From positions 42,579-106,578 of the forward strand of contig JAGQHB010000075.1 of assembly GCA_020432045.1 (NCBI GenBank): 64,000 nucleotides of DNA. The letters run 5' to 3'. Position numbers and translations under genes: made by a program. The DNA comes from Dehalococcoidia bacterium. Lineage in GTDB: Bacteria > Chloroflexota > Dehalococcoidia > Tepidiformales > Tepidiformaceae. Of the stretch, positions 8,704 through 17,699 are shown piece after piece; position 1 is the stretch's first letter, and each line of letters opens with the position of its first letter. The notes below the pieces were generated by a model. The model was not told where the DNA came from. It saw only the letters and a program-made list of their open reading frames with translations, and did no database searches.

Positions 8704-9192
8704 CTACTGGTCCACGGCGCGTTCGGTTTGTACGCCGATTGACCGCGCCGTGACGCAAAGCACACCGTCCTGGTTCCGGTACTCGGTGATCGATTCGCTG
8801 AAGAGTAGCTTTCCGCCGCGGCGGCCCTGCTTTTCCCAGCGCTCGCCCGGCCGCGATGTCACGGTCAGCGTGTCGCCAACGTGAACCGGGTGGTGGTACT
8901 CATAATGCTGTTCAGCATGGAGACCTCGTGCCACTCCCCCGCCACCTCCCTCGGGCCCGTCGCCCCGGTGCCGCGGTGCCGTGCCCTTGCGCGGACGTGT
9001 CAGATCCAAGAAGTAGTCAGGATCCCAGTGTGCGCTGCATTGCACGAACGTTGGAGGGATCACAATCCCTCCCAGCGCTTTGGTGGCCGGGTCACCTGGC
9101 TCCGAGAACTCGGGTCGGATGTCGAGCAGCGAGCGCGCAAACAGCATCACCTGCGTCCGGTCAATCGGAAATTCAAACCCCTCGTCAGCCAC
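8704..9192 (-). CDS. MaoC N-terminal-type (FAS1-like) dehydratase subunit
   Basis: 162-residue hot-dog protein. It has the opening pattern of MaoC N-terminal/FAS1-like dehydratase domains (FEFPIDRTQVMLFARSLLD) and the later EYHHPVHVGDTLTVTS block, and lacks the catalytic D-x5-H pair that the downstream partner carries. Such subunits supply the substrate tunnel for the catalytic half. The stop lies 13 bp before the start of the downstream gene, so the pair is co-transcribed. A Gly/Arg-rich loop (residues about 70-92) is probably disordered. Confidence 0.8.
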   Translation of the reverse strand: MADEGFEFPIDRTQVMLFARSLLDIRPEFSEPGDPATKALGGIVIPPTFVQCSAHWDPDYFLDLTRPRKGTAPRHRGDGPEGGGGGVARGLHAEQHYEYHHPVHVGDTLTVTSRPGERWEKQGRRGGKLLFSESITEYRNQDGVLCVTARSIGVQTERAVDQ

Positions 9193-9319
9193 GGCTGCCT
9201 CCTCTTTTGGTAGTAGTGCGCAGTCTACGCGCTCCCAGGAGCCCTTTCGATGGGTTCAATGATCGCTCCCCGCCCGGTAGAGTGCGGGCGTCCGGACTTT
9301 GCGACCGGAGGAGGATCCA

Positions 9320-11602
9320 ATGAGCACCTTGGAAGCCACTCGCCCCGAAGATTGCCTCGCAATGCACGCAGGTGAACTCCGCCTGAGCGGCCTCGATGCT
9401 TCGATCACCATCATCCGTGATCGCTGGGGTGTGCCTCACATCCGGGCAGGTAGCATTCGCGACGCTTTCTTCGGTCAGGGCTTTTGCATCGGCCAGGACC
9501 GCCTCTGGCAGCTCGAACTCTATCGCCACATGGCCCACGGGCGTGCGGCCTCTCTGCTTAACAAAGGCCTGCTCCGGCTCGATATCCAGAATCGCCGGCT
9601 GGGCTTTGGCCGCCTCGCTGCCGCCGAATGGGAACACCAGTCCGCCGAGGCGAAACTTGTCCTCCAAGCCTATGCCGACGGGATCAATGCGGCGATCGCT
9701 ACGCAGCCCCGGCCATATGAATTCGTCCAACTCGACCACGCCATGGCACCCTGGACTCCAATCGACTCGCTCGCCGTGATCAAGATGGTCAATTCTGGCA
9801 ACCAGTGGGCCACGAAACTGAAGTTCGGGCAGATCGCTTCAAAATTGGGTGCCGAGGCGGTCGAAGCCCTCGTACCGGGCGTTCCGGTCGGTGGCGCGCT
9901 CATCACCCCATCTGGTGCCCGCTGGACTGGCCAACCCCACCCCTTCAAGGAAGACATCCTGTCCGCCATGGGCCAGCCTGACGGCCCCCAGAACTCTGGC
10001 GGCGGCTCCAACTGTTGGGTGATCCACGGGTCCCGCACTGCGACAGGCTGGCCACTGGTTGCCGGTGACCCGCATCTCGGCCTCACTGTCCCGGCACAGT
10101 GGTACCTCGTCCACATGGAGTGCCCCGAATTCACCGCGGCTGGCCCCTGCAATCCGTGCTACCCGGGCCCCGTGTTCTACGGCCACAACACGCACGTCGC
10201 CTGGACCATGACCCACGCGCAGGGCGACCGCTGGGACGTCTATCGCGAAAGAGTCCGCCGTACGGCCGGGGGCCCGGAAGTGCTGTTCAATGGCGCCTGG
10301 GAGCCCATGCAACGCCTCGACGAGTCATTCGATGTCCGGGATCAGCCAGCCGTGCGAGAGACTATCTGGCTGACCCGCCACGGTCCGGTGATCTTTGGCG
10401 ACCCGCTGGTCGACGACGAGGTGCTTGCAGCTCGTTGGGGCCTCGCCGAACCGGCACACGACACCGACGCCATGCTGGCCATGCTCCGCGCTTCCAACCT
10501 CGATGAGGCTCGTACCGCCCTGCGCCGCTACGACTCCGTTAGCGGAAACTACTGCTTCGCCGACATCGCCGGTCGCATCGCCTATCAGTACAGCGGCCGC
10601 ATCCCGGCCCGGCCCGCATGGCTGCTGCCCGTCCCCGGCTGGGATGGCCAGCACGAATGGACCGGCGACGTCCCGAAGGAGGAACTCCCGATTGGCGAGA
10701 ACCCCGAAAACGGGTTCTTCGTCACCGCTAACAACCGCACGACCACGCCCGATTACCCCCACTACCTCACCTACATGGCGACACGGTTCCGGGCTGATCG
10801 CCTGCGCGAACTCCTCGACCCGCTCGAACAGGCGACGGCGGCTGACTGCCAGCGCCTGCAGTCCGACCTCACCAGCATCCATGCCCGTGACATGGCCGCC
10901 TGGCTCACGCGCTCGCTCGCACCGGACCCCGCGGCCGCCCGTCTTCAGGGCATTCTCAGCGGATGGGATGGGCATATGCCGCCTGACTCAGCCGCGGCTC
11001 TCGTGTTCGACTTCGCCTGCGAGGCCCTTGCCGAACGCACCCTCCGCGCTTACTACGCACCCGCCTACAATGTGCCCGACTTCACCGTCATGGAGCAGCG
11101 CCGCGTCCTCTACGAACAGATGGCGGAAGGTGCTCACCTCATGCTGGTTCACGATACTTCGTGGGACACGGCAGCTCATGCAGCTCTCTCCGTTGCCGCC
11201 GGGCGCATTGAAGCACGCTTCGGCGCCGATCCTTCCGGCTGGCGTTGGAGCGATGCTCATGTCGTTTCCTGGCGCCACAACCTCGGCCGGGACGACCGCT
11301 ACGCGGCCATCCTCAATATTGGCGATGTCCCCATCGGCGGCCACGGAGATACGCCGTTCAACACCATGACCGACCATGGTGCTGCCTCGACACATGGTGT
11401 CTCCTACCGGCAGATTATCGACCTGGCGGACGTCAACGCGATGCAGGTCTGCCTGCCGCCCGGTAACTCCGGCCAGCCCGGCTCACCGCACTATGCCGAT
11501 GGGATCGACTCCTGGCGCGACGTGGAATATCACCCGCTCCACGTCCACTGGGCGGACATTAATGCCAATGCCGAGGCGATGCTGACGCTCATCCCGGGGT
11601 AG
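9320..11602 (+). CDS. Penicillin-acylase-family Ntn hydrolase
   Basis: 760-residue precursor of the Ntn-hydrolase class (penicillin/acyl-homoserine-lactone acylases). An alpha-type N-terminal region (ITIIRDRWGVPHIRA, FGQGFCIGQDRLWQLELYRH) precedes the autocleavage site in NSGGGSNCWV. That Ser becomes the N-terminal nucleophile of the beta chain, followed by GSRTATGWPLVAGDPHLGL. The start is ATG 9320, with GGAGGAGG six bases upstream. No signal peptide is obvious, unlike classical periplasmic penicillin acylases, so it may work in the cytoplasm. The substrate (beta-lactam, AHL or another amide) cannot be told from sequence. Confidence 0.9.
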   Translation: MSTLEATRPEDCLAMHAGELRLSGLDASITIIRDRWGVPHIRAGSIRDAFFGQGFCIGQDRLWQLELYRHMAHGRAASLLNKGLLRLDIQNRRLGFGRLAAAEWEHQSAEAKLVLQAYADGINAAIATQPRPYEFVQLDHAMAPWTPIDSLAVIKMVNSGNQWATKLKFGQIASKLGAEAVEALVPGVPVGGALITPSGARWTGQPHPFKEDILSAMGQPDGPQNSGGGSNCWVIHGSRTATGWPLVAGDPHLGLTVPAQWYLVHMECPEFTAAGPCNPCYPGPVFYGHNTHVAWTMTHAQGDRWDVYRERVRRTAGGPEVLFNGAWEPMQRLDESFDVRDQPAVRETIWLTRHGPVIFGDPLVDDEVLAARWGLAEPAHDTDAMLAMLRASNLDEARTALRRYDSVSGNYCFADIAGRIAYQYSGRIPARPAWLLPVPGWDGQHEWTGDVPKEELPIGENPENGFFVTANNRTTTPDYPHYLTYMATRFRADRLRELLDPLEQATAADCQRLQSDLTSIHARDMAAWLTRSLAPDPAAARLQGILSGWDGHMPPDSAAALVFDFACEALAERTLRAYYAPAYNVPDFTVMEQRRVLYEQMAEGAHLMLVHDTSWDTAAHAALSVAAGRIEARFGADPSGWRWSDAHVVSWRHNLGRDDRYAAILNIGDVPIGGHGDTPFNTMTDHGAASTHGVSYRQIIDLADVNAMQVCLPPGNSGQPGSPHYADGIDSWRDVEYHPLHVHWADINANAEAMLTLIPG

Positions 11603-11616
11603 TCACCGCGGCATCG

Positions 11617-12390
11617 TTAGACCAGACGGATCCGGAGCCCGCCGATGAGCATCGTGCCGTCATCGACCGGCAGTCCCTGACTCCTTGCCGCCGTGATGAT
11701 CGCATCCCGGTCATTTGTGACCACATCGATGCCGCCGAGCCCCTCCGGTCGCCCGTCAGTGCAGGCCACGAACCGGATCGTGGCATTGTCCAACGCCAGT
11801 TCGTATGTGCTTTCCCCGCGGCTCTCCAGACGCCATTCCGCGATGGCAGCCCATCGTGTGGCAACCGTCGCCGGGTCGTCACATTGAACCTCCGCCGCCA
11901 CGATGTCTCCCACGCGTTCCGTGTGCCGCGCAGCGGTCCAACCAGCACCGCCCGCCGGGTCCCAGGGGCCATCCGCATCGTGCGCCCGGGCGCCAAGCTG
12001 TTCGTCGATCTCGAAGAACGACCCGCCAGTGTCCTTTGGGTGCATCTGCATGTTGCGGAATGTATCCCGGTCGGACTGGCTCACCAGCCGGATGCCCAGC
12101 TCAGCCACACGTGCCCGGCGCGGCGCGTGGTCATCGCATTGTGCGATCACCATGTAGCCGCCGTCGCCTCCGCGCCGTTCGAGGTAGCGGCCTCCGGCGG
12201 TCCCTGGCTCCGTCGGCGCGACGACTTCGAGAAACTGGTTCCCGACGGGCATCAAGACGTTCTCAAGCCCGTATTTGCCCACGCCCGGGTCACGATGACA
12301 TACCGCGATGCCGAGGACCTGGCGCAGATCTTCAACTACCGGTTCCAGTTCTGCCACGACGATTGCGATCTGGCGGAGCCTCAACCACAT
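11617..12390 (-). CDS. VOC/glyoxalase-like domain protein
   Basis: 257-residue protein of the vicinal-oxygen-chelate superfamily. The first half reads as a glyoxalase-like module (LRQIAIVVAELEPVVEDLRQVLG ... QFLEVVAPTEPGTAGGRYLERRGGDGGYMVI). The second half starts again at VGDIVAAEVQCDD, suggesting two paired VOC modules in one chain. Metal ligands cannot be assigned with confidence. It starts six bases from the end of coaE and is convergent with the acylase gene. No specific substrate is proposed. Confidence 0.7.
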   Translation of the reverse strand: MWLRLRQIAIVVAELEPVVEDLRQVLGIAVCHRDPGVGKYGLENVLMPVGNQFLEVVAPTEPGTAGGRYLERRGGDGGYMVIAQCDDHAPRRARVAELGIRLVSQSDRDTFRNMQMHPKDTGGSFFEIDEQLGARAHDADGPWDPAGGAGWTAARHTERVGDIVAAEVQCDDPATVATRWAAIAEWRLESRGESTYELALDNATIRFVACTDGRPEGLGGIDVVTNDRDAIITAARSQGLPVDDGTMLIGGLRIRLV

Positions 12391-12395
12391 GGCTG

Positions 12396-13112
12396 CTACC
12401 GTGCCATTTCCGGCGCCGGGACGCCCGCTGCCTTGAGCTGTTCACGCCGCCTCTCGAGGAACTTCTCCCACCATGGCTCGAACACAGACGTCAGGGGCTC
12501 GCCTGCCATGTGCATCCCGTAGATGCGTTCGTACTCGCCCGCCACCGCGTCCTCCAGTGCCTCGCGTCCGCCCACATTGTCATAAACCCAGTCTGCGCCA
12601 GGAGCCCGCACATCTCGGGGCACCATGGATTTCAGCCGCTGGGTCACCTCTTCCTCGCTCATCCCCCGCGTCTCAACCAATCGGTGCCGCGCCGTGTCGT
12701 CATCCACCGCGATCAACCACGTCTGATCACACCAGCGTGCGTACCCCGGCTCCATCAGGTTGACCGCTTCCATCACTGCCACAGCGTCGTCCGGGAGTTC
12801 AGCTCGCCAGCGGTCGATCTCGGCATGGATAGCATCAGTAATGGATCCCATCGCTGTTGTGAGCTTGGTCATCTCCTCCGGCTTGCCGAAGACCTTCGCC
12901 CCGAGCACTTTCCGGTCGACAAACCCATCAGCTCCGACGACGTCCGTTCCAAATGCTTCAACGACACGGTCGAACCCCGGCGTGCCGGGGTCGTAGAGTC
13001 GATGCACGAGCTTGTCGGCGTCGCAATGGATGGCGCCCCGCTCCACCAGGAGCTGCGCAACCGTTGACTTTCCGGCCGCGATCGTCCCCGTCAGGCCAAT
13101 CACCAGTGGCAT
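12396..13112 (-). CDS. coaE: Dephospho-CoA kinase
   Basis: 238-residue kinase for the last step of CoA synthesis, phosphorylating the ribose 3'-OH of dephospho-CoA. The P-loop is GLTGTIAAGKST at residues 6-17, followed by DADKLVHRLY and the lid-type region with RLKSM. ATG 13112 (MPLVIGLTG) is chosen because it has GAGGAGG just upstream and matches the family start; the open frame extends further upstream without homology. Residues after about 200 (EPWWEKFLERRREQ) form a charged C-terminal helix. It is tightly linked to the VOC and deacetylase genes. Confidence 0.9.
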   Translation of the reverse strand: MPLVIGLTGTIAAGKSTVAQLLVERGAIHCDADKLVHRLYDPGTPGFDRVVEAFGTDVVGADGFVDRKVLGAKVFGKPEEMTKLTTAMGSITDAIHAEIDRWRAELPDDAVAVMEAVNLMEPGYARWCDQTWLIAVDDDTARHRLVETRGMSEEEVTQRLKSMVPRDVRAPGADWVYDNVGGREALEDAVAGEYERIYGMHMAGEPLTSVFEPWWEKFLERRREQLKAAGVPAPEMAR

Positions 13113-13122
13113 TCGTCCCTCC

Positions 13123-13971
13123 TCAGGCTTCGAATGGATGTGCTTCCCGCCATCGGCGGGCGACGGCTCCCATCGTTTCGAACCGTACGCCGGGTGCAGC
13201 ACTCATGTGCTCGATGAGCCGTTCCAGCATCATCACGCGGCTCCCCCGCCCGATGATCTGCGGATGCATCGTCAGTGTGAACACGCCACCCGGATGGTTG
13301 GCCAGCGCGTAGTCGAACTCCGCCGACCACGTCTCGTAGACATCGGACGGAGATCGCAGTCCGACGTGATGCCGCTGCCAGTTCAGGCCGAAGTAGGGCC
13401 AGTCGTCCAGTGCCCAATCCACCGGGAGCTCGACGATCGGGACGCGCGGCCCCGGAACGAATGGACCCTCCGCACTCACCACGTCGTCTTGTCGCGCCCA
13501 GTACGGCTCGAAGTCCGCCGCCATCAGGCTTGAGTCGTAGCTGAAGCCGTTCGCCAGCAGCAGTCCAACCGTGGCTTCAGAATGATCCCACGCTGGCGAG
13601 CGGAATCCCTCCGGACCCGTTCCCGTCAGACGCGTGATCGAAGCAATGCCCCGTTCGACAGCTATCCGCTCCTCTTCAGCCGTAACGGCGCCGGGATTCT
13701 CATGGCAGTAGTTGTGATGGCCAACTTCGTGCCCGCCGTCCACCACTGCACGGCATGCATCCGGAAACGAATCAATAGTGTGGCCCGGGATGAAAAATGT
13801 GGCGGGAATGGAATGGCGCGCGAGCAGATCGAGGATCCGCCGCGCGCCAACCAGTCCATACTCTCCTCGTGATACCGCCGATGGGCTCTGCTGCCGCATC
13901 GACCCGATCCACAGTGACACCGCGTCGAAGTCGAAGCTCAGGCAGACAGACAGGCCATCAACGTTGCTCAC
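13123..13971 (-). CDS. Polysaccharide deacetylase family protein (CE4/NodB-like)
   Basis: 282-residue hydrolase with a NodB-type fold. Catalytic/metal Asp lies in the opening LSFDFDAVSLW, and metal His residues in GGHEVGHHNYCHENP. An FRSPAWDHSE motif follows (equivalent to the R-P-P region), and a conserved C-terminal TLTMHPQIIGRGSR. The TMHP motif and overall length resemble the PuuE/allantoinase-like subgroup more than secreted chitin deacetylases. There is no signal peptide, so it is probably cytoplasmic and may act on a small N-acyl or amide substrate. Confidence 0.82.
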   Translation of the reverse strand: MSNVDGLSVCLSFDFDAVSLWIGSMRQQSPSAVSRGEYGLVGARRILDLLARHSIPATFFIPGHTIDSFPDACRAVVDGGHEVGHHNYCHENPGAVTAEEERIAVERGIASITRLTGTGPEGFRSPAWDHSEATVGLLLANGFSYDSSLMAADFEPYWARQDDVVSAEGPFVPGPRVPIVELPVDWALDDWPYFGLNWQRHHVGLRSPSDVYETWSAEFDYALANHPGGVFTLTMHPQIIGRGSRVMMLERLIEHMSAAPGVRFETMGAVARRWREAHPFEA

Positions 13972-13977
13972 GAGTGT

Positions 13978-15126
13978 TTAGGGCCGTTCGTTCGAGAACA
14001 CGATCGTCCCCGAAGCCATGAACATGCCGCCCACGCCGTGCGAGACCGCCACCTTCACGTCAGGGACCTGCGCCGCGGCCGTGCCACGGACCTGACGCAC
14101 GCTCTCCTGCAGCGCGTACATGCCGTACATGCCGGAGTGCGTGTAGCTCAGGCCACCGCCGTTCGTGTTGAGCGGCAGCTTCCCGCCGGGGCGAGTGTTG
14201 CCTGCCGCGATGAACGGACCGGCTTCGCCACGGCCCACGAACCCGAGGTCCTCGAGCCCGTAAATCGGCAGGTGAGCGAATGCGTCGTAAATCATCAGGT
14301 GATTCACGTCCTTATGCGTGATGCCAGCGTCCGACATCGCCCGTGGTCCGGCCACGCGGAACGCACCCGAGCGGGTGAGGTCCTTCATCTGGCTCACCAT
14401 CGGTGTCTCGACGCTCTCGCCAGTGCCCAGGATGTACACCGGCTTGGTCGGAAAGTCCTTCGCCCGGTCAGCCGAGGTGATGATCAGCGCGCCGGCGCCG
14501 TCCGTTACCAGGCAGCACATCAGCAGCCGGAACGGGTAGGCGATCATGCGCGAATTCAACACGTCGTCAACCGTGATCGGGTCCTTCATCACAGCGTTCG
14601 GGTTCTTCCCTGCCCATTCGCGCTGTGCCACGGCCACGGCCGCGAGGTGCTCCTCAGTCGTCCCCGTTTCCTTCATGTAGCGCTTCACCGGGATGGTGAA
14701 CATCGATGGCGGTCCGGTGACGCCGGTCCAGCCTTCGTACTGTGCGTTCATCGTCTGGCGGCCGCCACCGAATCCGGCACGACCGAGTTGCGACTTTCCG
14801 CTTTCGCCGTGCGTTACGAGGATCGTCTTCGCCAGGCCTGCTTCAATCGCCGCCACCGCGTGGCGGACGTGCAGCATGAACGAGCACCCGCCGACGCTAG
14901 TGCCGTCGACGTAGCTTGGCGGGTCCATGCCGAGGTACCAGGCGACTTCAGCCGGGTTACCAACACACGCGATGCCGTCCACGTCCTTCGGGCCGATGCC
15001 CGCATCCTTCATGGCGGCGATGGCAGCTCCGGCCTGGAGGCCCAGCTGCGAAAGTTCGGGAATACGCCCCGATGCGTTGACCATCTCCGCCGCGCCAACG
15101 ACGGCGGTTCCACCTCGAGTCGGCAT
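13978..15126 (-). CDS. Thiolase-family protein (SCP2/non-decarboxylating type)
   Basis: 382-residue thiolase-fold enzyme. The nucleophile Cys lies in DGTSVGGCSFMLHVRHA. The usual C-terminal thiolase elements are replaced by the SCP2-type pattern (LPLNTNGGGLSYTHSGMYGMYALQE, then VKVAVSHGVGGMFMASGTIVF). Such enzymes normally work with a separate DUF35 OB-fold subunit, and the next gene upstream (15130-15594) encodes one, ending four bases before this start. Likely roles are CoA-thioester thiolysis or condensation in fatty-acid or sterol-like metabolism. Confidence 0.85.
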   Translation of the reverse strand: MPTRGGTAVVGAAEMVNASGRIPELSQLGLQAGAAIAAMKDAGIGPKDVDGIACVGNPAEVAWYLGMDPPSYVDGTSVGGCSFMLHVRHAVAAIEAGLAKTILVTHGESGKSQLGRAGFGGGRQTMNAQYEGWTGVTGPPSMFTIPVKRYMKETGTTEEHLAAVAVAQREWAGKNPNAVMKDPITVDDVLNSRMIAYPFRLLMCCLVTDGAGALIITSADRAKDFPTKPVYILGTGESVETPMVSQMKDLTRSGAFRVAGPRAMSDAGITHKDVNHLMIYDAFAHLPIYGLEDLGFVGRGEAGPFIAAGNTRPGGKLPLNTNGGGLSYTHSGMYGMYALQESVRQVRGTAAAQVPDVKVAVSHGVGGMFMASGTIVFSNERP

Positions 15127-15129
15127 TGT

Positions 15130-15594
15130 TTAGCCTCCCTTTGCCGGCCGGAACAGCGGCAGCGTCACTTCTTCGTTCACCGTATGCGGCGCCAGTTCGA
15201 GGGCCATGTCCAGGATCAATGCCTCGGGCGTCTGCTCACAGTCGGTGATGTTCGTCAGCATCGTCGGACCCTCCGCGAGCTTCACCACACACAGGCCGAC
15301 GGGCCCTTCGAACCCTGGAGGGGGCCGGTTGTTGATGACGTAGCTCAGGAGCGTGGCCTTGCCACTCGCCTGGAACCACTCGACTTCCTGGGATGGGTCC
15401 CCGGGGAAGAACGGCCGCGGCGGGAAATACGCCTGGCCGGACTTCTTGCTGCGCTGCAGCATCAATTTGCCCTCCTTGAGTCCTTCCCAGTAGGGAGCAG
15501 ACTCCGGAGTGGCCTGGGGGATGTAACGAGAATAGTCGTGCAAACCCTTCCGCCTTTCATGTTTCACAGGGTGTCCGGGAGTCTCTCCCGGCAC
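15130..15594 (-). CDS. DUF35 OB-fold acyl-CoA-associated protein lacking zinc-ribbon cysteines
   Basis: About 154 residues; partner of the thiolase downstream. The DUF35 pattern is clear: PQATPESAPYWEGLKEGKLMLQRS, then YFPPRPFFPGD and the OB-fold GKATLLSYVINNRPPPGFEG. In most family members the rubredoxin-like ribbon carries four Cys (C-x2-C ... C-x2-C); here these positions read S-K-K-S and F-F-P-G, so zinc cannot bind in the usual way. The start is uncertain: GTG 15594, GTG 15567 and TTG 15546 are all possible. A 7-bp hairpin at 15575-15591 hints that the true start may lie downstream of it. Confidence 0.78.
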   Translation of the reverse strand: MPGETPGHPVKHERRKGLHDYSRYIPQATPESAPYWEGLKEGKLMLQRSKKSGQAYFPPRPFFPGDPSQEVEWFQASGKATLLSYVINNRPPPGFEGPVGLCVVKLAEGPTMLTNITDCEQTPEALILDMALELAPHTVNEEVTLPLFRPAKGG

Positions 15595-15663
15595 AGGAAA
15601 CGGAACCCTACATGTCTACCCTGCCGCGCCGGGCGGGGCAAGCGAATCCACTGATTTCCTGCC

Positions 15664-17637
15664 TTACTCGTTCACTTCCTGCCCATACAGCGCCTCGCGC
15701 AGATCAACGGCAAGGTTCTTGCCGTCCAGCAAGAGGTGCCGCGGATTAAACCCGTCCGCGCGCACCGCCATCCTCAGCCCCGACGGTGCGATGTCTGCCG
15801 GCAGCGCAAAGCCTGCAAGGCCGTCCCTGTTCGTCCTCGTTCGCGCAACTACCCCGTCGACGTGGTCGGTGACCAGGATGTCCGCGCCTTCAACTGGAGC
15901 ATGGTCTCCGGCGGTGTTTCCATCGTGGTCCCGGACCCATGCCCGCCCGCTCCGGCCATCGTGGGCCACCTCGATTTCCACCTCGACATCCCGCAGATAG
16001 ATGAACGGCTCCGTCGTCACCGTCGCCATGCCATCGCGCTCAGGGATGCGTGCCGGGTTCGCAAGCAGCGTCACATCCTGGACCGCCATCCCGTGGTCCG
16101 TCGTAATCACGAACAACGTTGACTCGAAAAGACCCAGTTCCTCCAGCAGGCCCAGGATGTGTCCGATCCGGAGGTCCGTCTCGTCGAGCGCCTGCCTTGC
16201 ACCCTCGTGATGCGGCCCGTAGTCATGTGCAGCCGAATCGGGTTGGCTGAACTCGTGGAATACGAACCGTGGAGGCGCATGCGAATGATCGAGGAAAAGC
16301 TGCCGGGCCTGCGCCAGCCCGCGATTGTCGATCTCACCCATCATCTTGTGCCCGTGCTCTTCCAGTTCATCCTTCCAGCGCGGGCTGATCTCGTGTTCGG
16401 TCTCCCTCGTAAGTTCGATGAGCCAGGCTCGATCGCCGACGAGTCGCCGCTCCAGCGTCGCGTGGTCCGCGCCGCGTACACACGGCTCAATGATCGAAGC
16501 CGTCAGTGCTCCACCATGCGCTCCATCCCAGTCCCCATACACGCGGTGGAAGGCCTCGAAGAGCGTCTCTACCCGGCCGGAGAGGAATGCTGCCGTGTCG
16601 AATTGCTGCCCCTGCGGCGACACCACCTGTTGCTGGGCGCGCATGTAATAGCTGGGGTTCACGATCCCGTGGTGCCCGCACCACGCACCTGTGCCGATCG
16701 CGTTGTGGCTTGGCCAGGTGATGCTTGGGAAGTTCGTGATGCTTCCGTGCTCCAACATCGCTCCGCACTCGATTAGCCGGCGCAGATTCGGGATAGATCC
16801 AGGGTCTCGTTCCAGCCGGTAGCGCAGCTCCGTGTGGGACTGTCCGTCCAGCAGCAGCAGATACACGCGTTCCGGGCCCGCACCCCGGGGCTCCCGCACT
16901 GCCTCGATAACTTCGCCGTCCTGCCACCGCAAGAATCGGCACGCCTCGTGGCCCAGTTCTGAGCACCGGCGGCCATCCATGTGCCGCCCGTCGACTATGG
17001 GAAACCCGAGCATCGCAGCGATCGTCGGCGCGACATCGACCTGTTTCGCCGTCGCGATGATGCTGGCGCCGCGCTTCGCTCCCGGTCCGCTGAAGACGAG
17101 CGGAGACCGGCTCTGGATGACATCCACGTTCCCGTGCTGGCCCGGCTGGCGTCCGAATGCGTAGCTCTCCGCCTCGACAACCAGGTCCGGCGCATCCGGC
17201 GCGTCGAAGAGCTGCGAGATCCGCTCGTAGGCATACGGGTACGTCAGACGCTCATGAGGCACGAATGCCCGCATCACGTCGTCCGGTGCACCGCCGGCCG
17301 TAAGCTCCTCGTCGTAGCTCGAAAGCGCGAACGGATCCTGCCGCTCGATCGGGTTTTCGCCCACCACCTCGATGACCTGGTAGTCATAACCACCGCACCC
17401 GTCGCGGAGCCGCACCCACCGAACCATGCCGCGCAGCGCCCATGCTTCGTAACTGCAATGATTCGCCTCGTCCACGCGCATTGTCGCCACGAAGTCGGTC
17501 CATCGCTTGCCATCACGAGAAGTCAACAGCTTCAGGATTGCCAGGTTGCCGGATTCCTGCTGGTGACTGGCAAGCCCCTGGCCGCCGATGAGCGGCGGAT
17601 CGTCGTTGAGTGCTGGGTTCGGTCCTGTCGTGGTCAA
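15664..17637 (-). CDS. Alkaline-phosphatase-superfamily phosphodiesterase with permuted motif order
   Basis: 657 residues. The ENPP-type metal/nucleophile motifs are all present: Asp264 (LLLDG), nucleophile region NFPSITWPSH (Thr307), Asp467 and His471 (QPDSAAHDYG), and Asp514-His515 (TTDHGM). The segment that normally closes this fold, with the last His ligand and the GPG/LLG core, instead lies at the N-terminus: PGQHG (His168), PLVFSGPGAKRG and VDVAPTIAAMLGF (residues 165-212). After DHGM come a beta-rich region and a carboxypeptidase-regulatory-like tail. The order looks circularly permuted. No signal peptide is seen. Only about 60 bp separates it from secF upstream, so no missing 5' half is nearby. 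Confidence 0.75.
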   Translation of the reverse strand: MTTTGPNPALNDDPPLIGGQGLASHQQESGNLAILKLLTSRDGKRWTDFVATMRVDEANHCSYEAWALRGMVRWVRLRDGCGGYDYQVIEVVGENPIERQDPFALSSYDEELTAGGAPDDVMRAFVPHERLTYPYAYERISQLFDAPDAPDLVVEAESYAFGRQPGQHGNVDVIQSRSPLVFSGPGAKRGASIIATAKQVDVAPTIAAMLGFPIVDGRHMDGRRCSELGHEACRFLRWQDGEVIEAVREPRGAGPERVYLLLLDGQSHTELRYRLERDPGSIPNLRRLIECGAMLEHGSITNFPSITWPSHNAIGTGAWCGHHGIVNPSYYMRAQQQVVSPQGQQFDTAAFLSGRVETLFEAFHRVYGDWDGAHGGALTASIIEPCVRGADHATLERRLVGDRAWLIELTRETEHEISPRWKDELEEHGHKMMGEIDNRGLAQARQLFLDHSHAPPRFVFHEFSQPDSAAHDYGPHHEGARQALDETDLRIGHILGLLEELGLFESTLFVITTDHGMAVQDVTLLANPARIPERDGMATVTTEPFIYLRDVEVEIEVAHDGRSGRAWVRDHDGNTAGDHAPVEGADILVTDHVDGVVARTRTNRDGLAGFALPADIAPSGLRMAVRADGFNPRHLLLDGKNLAVDLREALYGQEVNE

Positions 17638-17699
17638 GAGGGCGCCTTCGGCCGTGATGGCCGGATGCTACCATCCGTGCCCCCACACGGCGCGATCGC

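Noticed and set aside
15567..15600. Hairpin CCGGGAG/CTCCCGG as a terminator
   Set aside because: No T-run follows, and it lies at the 5' end of the DUF35 gene, so it is more likely part of its leader.
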